The notes beneath the pieces are model-generated. The model was given only the letters and a program-made list of their open reading frames with translations, did no database searches and was not told the DNA's origin. Shown here piece after piece: positions 13,494 through 18,833 of a stretch of 18,833 nucleotides of DNA (position 1 is its first letter; every line of letters begins with the position of its first letter). This DNA comes from Candidatus Brocadiaceae bacterium (lineage in GTDB: Bacteria; Planctomycetota; Brocadiia; Brocadiales; Bathyanammoxibiaceae), in assembly GCA_030018855.1 (NCBI GenBank), contig JASEHG010000014.1, positions 1 to 18,833 of the forward strand. The letters run 5' to 3'. A program made the position numbers and the translations under genes.

Positions 13494-13502
13494 TACAGAT
13501 GA

Positions 13503-14486
13503 CTAATCCTGATACGTATACCCGTATTTTATCGCCCTGACGTTTTCATCCAGGAACCTCCCAGGGAGGCTACTGCGGAAGTCCACTTTGTCAATGGGGA
13601 TGCCTATGTCCTTGAGGAGCCTGCCCAGGGCAATCATGTTTATAAAAATGGGGCTACCGAACTTCTCAACGGCCTCTTTTCCAAACGGTATCTTCTCTTC
13701 TGCGGCCCCTTCAGGGATGGAGGCCTCCAGGATATGCCTCTCGGCAGGAAAGGCCCTCCTGGTGGATTTGGCCAGTTCCAGGCAGAGGTCTGCCTTTTCA
13801 AAGAAGGGGGACTCTATCTTTTCGTCTGAGAAGATGAGTTCGGCGGTGATTTCTCCACCCCTCACAGTGGCGTCATAGAGGACGTTCATGGCAACCTCCT
13901 TGCCCATCTTGGCCAGGATGCTAGCCAGGGCGTGGGCCATGAGTTTGATGCCCTGACCTGCCTCTCCTGCCAGGACTATCCTTTTTACTATGGGCCTGAG
14001 AGGTTTGGCTATGGCCTTTACCATGAGCACGAGGTCTATGCCAAAGAACTTCTCCTCAATATAGGCCTTCTGGAAGAAGCCCAGGTGTTCTAGTAATCTA
14101 ACGGTAGAGGTGTCCTGGGGATAGATGAAGACCCTACTCTCGTAGCATTCCCTCCTCTGAAACTCCTGGAGGGCCTTTTCCAGGAGTTGGTGACCGCATC
14201 CCCTCCCCCGATAATCCATGTCAACGGCAAACCAGTGTATATCCCCCACCCCCTCGGTTATCCAGGCAAAGACGTATCCTATGACTTTGTCTCCCTCTTT
14301 TGCCACGAGGTAGACGCAATTTTCGCTGAGTAGTCTTTTGTGGAGCCTGGCAGGGCTGTAACCTTCCTTGAAGTGTTGTATATCTTCGGGGGGGCGATTG
14401 GGGTGTATCTCCTCCATGCTCTTATAGAAGAGGTTCAGGGTGGCCTCTACGTCCTTCTCTCTCAGCTTCGTTATACTAATGTCCAT
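13503..14486 (-). CDS. korC: GNAT acetyltransferase domain fused to 2-oxoacid:ferredoxin oxidoreductase gamma subunit (KorC)
   Basis: The 327-residue protein has two unrelated parts. Residues 1-157 are a GNAT N-acetyltransferase domain. It shows the acetyl-CoA motif A as R93-G-R-G-C-G98 after WFAVDMDY, a typical C-terminal VRLLEHLGF (129-137) and a final beta strand (DLVLMVKA). Residues about 165-327 are a KorC/POR-gamma domain: VKRIVLAGEAGQGIKLMA (167-184), DATVRGGEITAELIFS (205-220) and a complete C-terminal region. The gamma chain normally stands alone at about 180 residues and completes the Kor enzyme that interconverts 2-oxoglutarate and succinyl-CoA. The reading frame is continuous. Met155 could in principle be an internal start, but no ribosome-binding site precedes it. 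The gene lies 33 bp after korB and belongs to the korDABC order. The substrate of the GNAT half is unknown; post-translational control of nearby enzymes is only a guess. Confidence 0.88.
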   Translation of the reverse strand: MDISITKLREKDVEATLNLFYKSMEEIHPNRPPEDIQHFKEGYSPARLHKRLLSENCVYLVAKEGDKVIGYVFAWITEGVGDIHWFAVDMDYRGRGCGHQLLEKALQEFQRRECYESRVFIYPQDTSTVRLLEHLGFFQKAYIEEKFFGIDLVLMVKAIAKPLRPIVKRIVLAGEAGQGIKLMAHALASILAKMGKEVAMNVLYDATVRGGEITAELIFSDEKIESPFFEKADLCLELAKSTRRAFPAERHILEASIPEGAAEEKIPFGKEAVEKFGSPIFINMIALGRLLKDIGIPIDKVDFRSSLPGRFLDENVRAIKYGYTYQD

Positions 14487-14519
14487 TGGGTAATTTCCAG
14501 GATTGCGAATCCGTAAATC

Positions 14520-15269
14520 CTATACTCCAGCACATCTGGTTATGCCTATCTCATTATCTTTCAGGAATTCGGCGTTGTCGTTAATCTTATAGTTGTTCTT
14601 ATAATACATAAGCATCTCAAAAGCGTCCTTGAAACCTATGCGGCGGCCATTGTTGACTATGCACTGGGTGATAACGTCTACGAAGGACAGTCCTGGGTGT
14701 CTAAGGGCCTCTACAATGCACTTTTTGAGGTGTGGCAGGTGGAAGGTGGTGCTCCTGGCATAGAAGCAGTTGTGGGCCTTGATAATGGCCTGGACGTTAA
14801 AAGGTACGTCCCTGTTACCCTCAGGGGTGGTGAGGGTCTTGGTATTCAATCTGGTAGTAGGGGAGGCCTGACCACCAGTCATACCATATATCTCATTGGA
14901 ATAGCAGACGATGGTGAGGGGGGTGTTGCGCCGGGTTGCGTGAAGTAGGTGGTTACCGCCTATACCTAGCAGGTCCCCATCTCCGCTTGACACTACCACC
15001 TTCAGATTCTCATTAGCTGTCTTTATCCCCTCTGCCAGGGGGATGGCCCTACCGTGGGCGGTATGGACTGAATCCAGGTCAAAGAATCCGGCGCTCCTGC
15101 CGGCACATCCTATTCCAGAGACTACGACTACCTGGTGCTTGTCAAGATTGAGTTCTTCAAAGGCCTGAGCCAGGGACTTTAGTACCTGGCCGTTTCCACA
15201 CCCGGGACACCAGGGTGTGGGCAGGTTCCCTTCCTTCAGAAAGCGTTTGAAACGTACGGTGTCTTCCAC
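14520..15269 (-). CDS. korB: KorB, 2-oxoglutarate:ferredoxin oxidoreductase beta subunit
   Basis: KorB is the thiamine-diphosphate and Fe-S chain of the 2-oxoacid:ferredoxin oxidoreductase. The cluster-binding segment is PTPWCPGCGNG (C21, C24), with C55 in GIGCAGR. The ThDP/Mg motif is GDGDLLGIGGNH (96-107) with NEIYGMTGGQASPT (125-138). At 249 residues it is a little short, about 20-40 below many KorB chains, but no motif is lost. It lies between korA and the GNAT-korC fusion in the usual kor order. The paralogous pyruvate and branched-chain enzymes look similar, so 2-oxoglutarate specificity rests on the neighbouring sucD and fumarase genes. Confidence 0.92.
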   Translation of the reverse strand: MEDTVRFKRFLKEGNLPTPWCPGCGNGQVLKSLAQAFEELNLDKHQVVVVSGIGCAGRSAGFFDLDSVHTAHGRAIPLAEGIKTANENLKVVVSSGDGDLLGIGGNHLLHATRRNTPLTIVCYSNEIYGMTGGQASPTTRLNTKTLTTPEGNRDVPFNVQAIIKAHNCFYARSTTFHLPHLKKCIVEALRHPGLSFVDVITQCIVNNGRRIGFKDAFEMLMYYKNNYKINDNAEFLKDNEIGITRCAGV

Positions 15270-15291
15270 GACTGTCCCTTAAAGAAGAGGG

Positions 15292-15323
15292 GTTCAAGAG
15301 TTTAAGGGTTTAAGGGTTCAAGT
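15292..15323 (+). repeat. Four tandem 8-mers in the korA-korB gap
   Basis: Units are GTTCAAGA, GTTTAAGG, GTTTAAGG and GTTCAAGT. This is the same repeat type as the one inside the HEAT-protein gene (8190-8221). It abuts the korA stop codon and separates two genes that are usually almost contiguous. Confidence 0.8.
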
Positions 15324-16363
15324 TAGCTGACCGATACCTGTTTAGGCAACTTCTGCCTTAATCCCTGAAGTCTGTCGCTTATCTCCTTTATGTCTATCTT
15401 GCCTCCAGGGAGTGAGACGAGTCCTACCTCCCGGTGGAGGAGTCTTTCTATCTGATAACAATACTGCCCGGCATTCATCTCCAGGACTATGATATGTTCA
15501 TATCGGGAGGCCACGTCCTTTAATTCTTCTACCATGGGGAAGAGCCTGATGGGCCTGAAGAGGGCGTACTTGTCCTTAAACTGGTAGACGGCCCTGGATA
15601 AGGCGCCGAAGGCTATTAGAAGGGTGTCTGCCTCGGTGTTCTCTATGTATTCATAAAAGCTGTAGTTCCTGGAGGTCTCCGTACATTTCTTTTGGAGCTG
15701 GGCCAGGAGCTCCCGGTGTGCCTCGGGGCTGGAGGTTACAGGTCTTGAGTCCTGATGGGTGAGGCCAGTAAAGTGACGATTGCTTGTGCCCAGGGGTGGC
15801 ATGCTCCTCTGTGCAATTGGGTAGTCCTTGAGTTCTACCGTTTCGTAGAGGTGGCTGATGTAGCCATCGCTGAGGAGTATTACGGGGCTAAGGGACTCTT
15901 CGGCGGCGTTAAAGGCGCTGAAGGTGTAACGGTAGAGTTCCTCCACAGAGTTGGGGTAAAAGATTATGGGGAAGTAGTCCCCATGACTACCATGTCTTGC
16001 CTGGATAATGTCCCCCTGTGCGGGGAAGGTGGGCATCCCTGTGCTGGGGCCTACCCTCTGTACGTCTATTATTACCATAGGGACTTCCATCATGTGGGCC
16101 AGCCCTATGCTCTCCTGCATGAGGGAGAAACCAGGCCCACTGGTAGCCGTCATTACCTTAAGCCCTGCCAGGGAGGCCCCTATGCAGGCATTTATGGAGG
16201 CTATCTCGTCCTCCATCTGTAAGACCTTTATGTGTTTTTTGCCTACCAGTTCATGGAGTATCTCGGAGGCAGGTGTGATGGGATAGCCGGCAAAGAGGCC
16301 CAGACCTGCCCTCTCCGCCGCCTGTATGATGGCCTGATTACCCTGCAGGAGTTGTTTCAACAT
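15323..16363 (-). CDS. korA: KorA, 2-oxoglutarate:ferredoxin oxidoreductase alpha subunit
   Basis: KorA carries the substrate-binding pyrimidine and transketolase-like domains of the oxidoreductase. Diagnostic sequences are GYPITPASEI (26-35), MEDEIASINACIGASLAG (50-67), TATSGPGFSLM (72-82) and QRVGPSTGMPT (102-112). The C-terminal domain II (about 245-335) includes EMNAGQYCYQIE, as in other KorA chains. The 346 residues fit an alpha chain without fused gamma domain. The start overlaps the 3' end of korD by 26 bp, which indicates coupled translation. An 8-mer repeat array lies immediately after the stop. The enzyme could work oxidatively or, with reduced ferredoxin, in reductive carboxylation of succinyl-CoA. 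Confidence 0.93.
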   Translation of the reverse strand: MLKQLLQGNQAIIQAAERAGLGLFAGYPITPASEILHELVGKKHIKVLQMEDEIASINACIGASLAGLKVMTATSGPGFSLMQESIGLAHMMEVPMVIIDVQRVGPSTGMPTFPAQGDIIQARHGSHGDYFPIIFYPNSVEELYRYTFSAFNAAEESLSPVILLSDGYISHLYETVELKDYPIAQRSMPPLGTSNRHFTGLTHQDSRPVTSSPEAHRELLAQLQKKCTETSRNYSFYEYIENTEADTLLIAFGALSRAVYQFKDKYALFRPIRLFPMVEELKDVASRYEHIIVLEMNAGQYCYQIERLLHREVGLVSLPGGKIDIKEISDRLQGLRQKLPKQVSVS

Positions 16364-16559
16364 GGTATATCTTAACCACCTCTATCGCCAGGTCGGGGCA
16401 GTATCGCTCGCAGTTAAAACAGGCAATGCACCTATCATAAGACACCAGTTTTCCCCCTACAATCTCAAGGTTTTTAGTGGGGCAGAACTGGGGGCAGATA
16501 TTGCACCGCTTGCAGTAATCGTGATTTATAGCGACTTCGCCCTTTTTCTGACGCGGCAT
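16338..16559 (-). CDS. korD: KorD, 2x[4Fe-4S] ferredoxin subunit of the 2-oxoacid oxidoreductase
   Basis: This 73-residue dicluster ferredoxin passes electrons between the ThDP site of KorAB and free ferredoxin. It has two complete clusters: C16/C19/C22/C26 (CKRCNICPQFCP) and C44/C47/C50/C54 (CIACFNCERYCP). The gene order korD-korA-korB-korC is the standard four-subunit layout. The stop lies 26 bp inside korA. No Shine-Dalgarno sequence precedes the ATG. A perfect TATAAT on the - strand (16571-16566) ends six bases before it, so a leaderless transcript is possible but untested; no good -35 box accompanies it. Confidence 0.93.
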   Translation of the reverse strand: MPRQKKGEVAINHDYCKRCNICPQFCPTKNLEIVGGKLVSYDRCIACFNCERYCPDLAIEVVKIYHVETTPAG

Positions 16560-16577
16560 GAAAATATTATAACGGAT

Positions 16578-17483
16578 TTACTGAACTTTTATAAGCCCAG
16601 TTTTCTTAAGTACGGTCCGTGTCTTCAGGCCCACCTCGGCGGGGTTGTCAACCACGTGTACCCCCGCCCTCTCCAGGGCCTCCACCTTGCCCTGCCAGGT
16701 ACCCATTTCCCCTTCTATTATCGCCCCGGCGTGGCCCATGCGTTTCCCCTTGGGGGCGTTACGGCCAGCAACAAAACTGATTACGGGTTTTTTAATATTG
16801 GATTGGATATAACCGGCGGCCTCCTCTTCCATACTGCCCCCTATCTCTCCTATCAGGACAATGGCCCTGGTCTCGTTATCCTCCTCAAAGAGTCTCAGGG
16901 CGTCCACAAAACTCATCCCCAGGATGGGGTCGCCTCCTATGCCGATGCAGGTAGACTGGCCTACGCCCTCTTGCGTCAACTGCCATACCACCTCGTAGGT
17001 AAGGGTGCCACTGCGGGAGACCACCCCTACCGGACCAGGGGTATGGATGTAACCAGGCATGATACCTATCTTGGACTCACCGGGGACTATGATGCCTGGG
17101 CAGTTGGGGCCGATAAGATGGGTAGGGGCACGTTGCAACGTGCCCCTACAAGCAAGGTGTCTCTTCACCTTAATCATGTCGTGGACGGGGATACCCTCGG
17201 TGATGCACACTATAAGCCTGAGACCGGCCTCAGCCGCCTCCATTATGGCATCAGTGGCAAAAGGGGCTGGCACAAATATTATGCTGGCCTCTGCCCCGGT
17301 CTTTTCAACGGCCTCCAGGGCGGCGTCGTAGACTGGTATCCCTTCGTGGAGAGCCCCCCCCTTTCCAGGAGTAACCCCTGCCACTATTTTTGTCCCATAT
17401 TCCTTCATGAGACGGGTATGGAAGCTCCCGGCCGTGCCGGTCATACCCTGGCAGAGGACTCTCGTGTTACGGTTTATCAGCAT
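16578..17483 (-). CDS. sucD: SucD, succinyl-CoA synthetase (ADP/GDP-forming) alpha subunit with a palindrome-encoded insertion
   Basis: SucD is the CoA-binding, histidine-phosphorylated chain of succinyl-CoA synthetase. Visible motifs are the CoA-binding CQGMTGTAGSFH (11-22), TPGKGG (38-43), IGPNCPG (124-130), SRSGTLTYE (156-164), GIGGDP (181-186) and the phospho-histidine H251 in MGHAGAI. Length is 301 against a usual 288-295. The surplus of about six residues falls in ACRGTLQRAP (111-120), which is encoded by a perfect 28-bp DNA palindrome and lies just before IGPNCPG. The beta subunit sucC is not adjacent: upstream is a haem-protein gene, and korD follows 18 bp downstream. A run of nine G bases lies two bases before the start codon. 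A malate-CoA or citryl-CoA ligase role is possible for some relatives; next to Kor, succinyl-CoA is the likeliest substrate. Confidence 0.9.
   Translation of the reverse strand: MLINRNTRVLCQGMTGTAGSFHTRLMKEYGTKIVAGVTPGKGGALHEGIPVYDAALEAVEKTGAEASIIFVPAPFATDAIMEAAEAGLRLIVCITEGIPVHDMIKVKRHLACRGTLQRAPTHLIGPNCPGIIVPGESKIGIMPGYIHTPGPVGVVSRSGTLTYEVVWQLTQEGVGQSTCIGIGGDPILGMSFVDALRLFEEDNETRAIVLIGEIGGSMEEEAAGYIQSNIKKPVISFVAGRNAPKGKRMGHAGAIIEGEMGTWQGKVEALERAGVHVVDNPAEVGLKTRTVLKKTGLIKVQ
17122..17149. repeat. Perfect 28-bp palindrome inside sucD
   Basis: The half-site is GTAGGGGCACGTTG, followed directly by its exact complement with no loop. Both ends carry the GTAGGGGC edge seen in the pyrB-pyrI hairpin. 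It is read in frame as part of residues 112-121 of SucD. Confidence 0.85.
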
Positions 17484-17515
17484 TTCCCCCCCCCGCGGAG
17501 GGTATCCGGGTCAGA
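17484..17515 (-). promoter_or_regulatory. sucD leader with a nine-G homopolymer
   Basis: On the - strand nine consecutive G bases (17494-17486) are followed by AA and the ATG of sucD. The G-run is the only purine-rich stretch in the Shine-Dalgarno window, so it may serve as a weak ribosome-binding site. A tract this long is prone to length variation and to sequencing error. Confidence 0.4.
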
Positions 17516-18727
17516 TTATCTTACAGGGAAGATTAGACTGATTCCCCCACGGAGGTCCCCTATCTTATAGTTTTCCATAGGGCCCCCTGTGACGTCCTTA
17601 CCGTCTTTGGTGGGGCTAGTAGCGGGGTCACCGTGGCACTTCAGGCAGAGTTCGTTTACGTAAAGGGGAAAGAAATAACGGTAGACTGTGAGGCCCACGG
17701 CGGACATCCTTATTACCTCCCCGATACCTTCCGTACTGGGGGCCTTCTCGGCATACCTCCTGAGCTGAACGATCTCCCAGGGGTCAGGCAGATTATCTGG
17801 GTTCCTGGGACCGTAGGAACCTTTCCCCTCGGATACAAACCTTGCCTTGATGCCAGTACTGGCAGTGAGTTCTGCCGTAATCAATTTAGCAAAGGCGACG
17901 GGGTTAATGCCCTTATAACTGTAGGGTTGGTTTGGAGGGATGGGTTTATCCAGGGTAGCGCCAAAGGTGTCAATTACGTCCATATGCCCTGCTATAAAAT
18001 AACCAGGTATCTGGAGGAGATTGACGATAATCTTGGCCATCTTATTGTAATCGTAAATTATGGCCTCTGTCCCACTCACTGGTTCTACCGCCAGGGGAGA
18101 TACTACGCTAATGGCACCAATGAGTTCGCCCGGTTTGTAACCTTCCATCATGTGTCCGGTAATATCTTTTCCATCCTTTGTTGGACTCAGGTTGGGGTCC
18201 CCATGACATTTCAGGCACGCTGGGTCGGCGTAAAGGGGGTAAATGTAGCGGTGCACTATGTCGTAAGTTCCCGTTAGCTTCTCAATCTCTCCAAAACCCA
18301 CCCCGCTGGGGTAACGGATGCTTGCAAACTTTTTTAACTGGTTTCTTTCCCAGTCGTCGGGTGCATTCTCTTTATTCCTGAGGCCGTACTTCTTTTTCCC
18401 TTCTGAGGCAAATTTGACCGTCATCCCTGTCCTCTTAGTAAACTCTTTCCCTATACGGGCAGTGCCCCCTTCGGGGTTGATTCCCTTATAGTTATAGGGT
18501 TGGTTTGTAGGGGCAGGTCTGCCCAGCATGGCGTTATGGGTGTTTATTATATCTATATTCTCTGCCAAGAAATTCTCAACGGCATGGAGCATAGCTACTG
18601 CTGCACGGCTCATCCTCTCGTAATCGTATATGTAGTCATGTACCTGTGTCTTTCCTGTCTTTGTCGGTAAGGAGGTCACGAAGAGTATTACAAAGAGGCA
18701 GGCCAATATCGTTGCTGTCCTTTTCAT
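17516..18727 (-). CDS. Exported di-haem protein with two Tll0287-like (DUF3365) domains
   Basis: The 403-residue protein begins with a signal peptide or anchor (MKRTATILACLFVILFVTSL). Two homologous halves follow. Each starts YDYxxM (about 34 and 225), contains NQPYxYKGINP (75-85 and 266-276), FxSEGK and YGxRN, and ends with a haem c motif, CLKCHGDP, at 171-178 and 361-368, followed by SPTKDGKD. Single-domain Tll0287-like proteins and sensor domains of this family bind one c-type haem, so this looks like an internal duplication giving two haems. The likely site is the periplasm or outer face of a membrane. AGGGGAGAG before the ATG is a strong ribosome-binding site. The 32-bp gap to sucD suggests a shared transcript, but a metabolic link is not evident. 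Function is unknown; electron transfer or redox/ligand sensing are the options. Confidence 0.85.
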   Translation of the reverse strand: MKRTATILACLFVILFVTSLPTKTGKTQVHDYIYDYERMSRAAVAMLHAVENFLAENIDIINTHNAMLGRPAPTNQPYNYKGINPEGGTARIGKEFTKRTGMTVKFASEGKKKYGLRNKENAPDDWERNQLKKFASIRYPSGVGFGEIEKLTGTYDIVHRYIYPLYADPACLKCHGDPNLSPTKDGKDITGHMMEGYKPGELIGAISVVSPLAVEPVSGTEAIIYDYNKMAKIIVNLLQIPGYFIAGHMDVIDTFGATLDKPIPPNQPYSYKGINPVAFAKLITAELTASTGIKARFVSEGKGSYGPRNPDNLPDPWEIVQLRRYAEKAPSTEGIGEVIRMSAVGLTVYRYFFPLYVNELCLKCHGDPATSPTKDGKDVTGGPMENYKIGDLRGGISLIFPVR

Positions 18728-18754
18728 TGTCTCTCCCCTATTGTTTAGTTTTAG

Positions 18755-18769
18755 TCCGCCTGAGGCGGA
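18755..18769. repeat. Short palindrome upstream of the di-haem protein gene
   Basis: TCCGCCTGAGGCGGA is the reverse-orientation copy of the palindrome at 6597-6611. The match extends to 18 bp (18754-18771). It lies 28 bp upstream of the start codon. Confidence 0.65.
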
Positions 18770-18833
18770 TTGCCATCAAAGTTGACTCTTTCATTTCCCT
18801 GGAGAAAAGAAACGAGAAGCCAGAACCTTCCAG

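Noticed and set aside
14022..14486. GNAT and KorC as two genes with an internal start at Met155
   Set aside because: No stop or frameshift separates the domains and no ribosome-binding site precedes Met155, so a fusion is the simpler reading.
16362..17570. A 402-codon open frame on the + strand opposite korD and sucD
   Set aside because: It is antisense to two clear genes, its translation resembles no family, and long antisense frames are expected where codon third positions rarely form stops in the opposite frame.

Overview
The window looks like a piece of an anaerobic or microaerophilic bacterial chromosome, GC near 50%, with frequent AGG arginine codons. An Rnf subunit, a ferredoxin-dependent 2-oxoacid oxidoreductase (Kor), an oxygen-sensitive class I two-subunit fumarase, CxxCH haem proteins and an NnrS-like membrane protein point to low-potential, ferredoxin- and nitrogen-oxide-linked energy metabolism. 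The archaeal-type phosphoglycerate mutase and an ATCase with a separate regulatory chain fit deep-branching anaerobes. A Planctomycetota (anammox-like) or Nitrospirota source is plausible, but there is no rRNA here and I cannot fix the taxon.

Layout. On the + strand, 61-3559 holds rnfB, rsmE and a 12-helix NnrS-like protein with a DUF1858 domain at each end. Everything else is on the - strand. Read 5' to 3' from the right edge, it runs: a tandem Tll0287-like (DUF3365) di-haem exported protein; sucD; korD, korA, korB; a GNAT-KorC fusion; fumarase alpha and beta; archaeal-type apgM; pyrB and pyrI; a broken four-helix-bundle gene in a repeat-rich gap; an exported HEAT/TPR protein; trkA; trkH. 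The block from sucD to fumB covers fumarate <-> malate and 2-oxoglutarate <-> succinyl-CoA <-> succinate, part of a TCA cycle that could run in either direction. No sucC lies next to sucD. TrkA and TrkH form a K+ uptake system. The NnrS-like gene and trkH converge on a 3' intergenic inverted repeat.

The most unusual feature is the load of small repeats, which are not confined to intergenic DNA. (a) Short hairpins headed by GTAG, the layout of REP elements mobilised by RAYT transposases, sit in four gaps (966-1021, 1774-1796, 9673-9700, 13471-13493). A perfect 28-bp relative lies inside sucD. (b) Tandem 7-mers and 8-mers of unrelated sequence sit in most gaps, like the STRR repeats of cyanobacteria. 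One 8-mer array lies in frame inside the HEAT gene, and a 7-mer-type inverted repeat lies in frame inside fumarase alpha. So three apparently intact genes carry repeat-derived peptide insertions. A 34-bp duplication of the 3' end of rsmE flanks one hairpin, and a 43-bp hairpin repeat cuts through a four-helix-bundle gene. The second outlier is the in-frame fusion of a GNAT acetyltransferase domain to the gamma subunit of the Kor enzyme.
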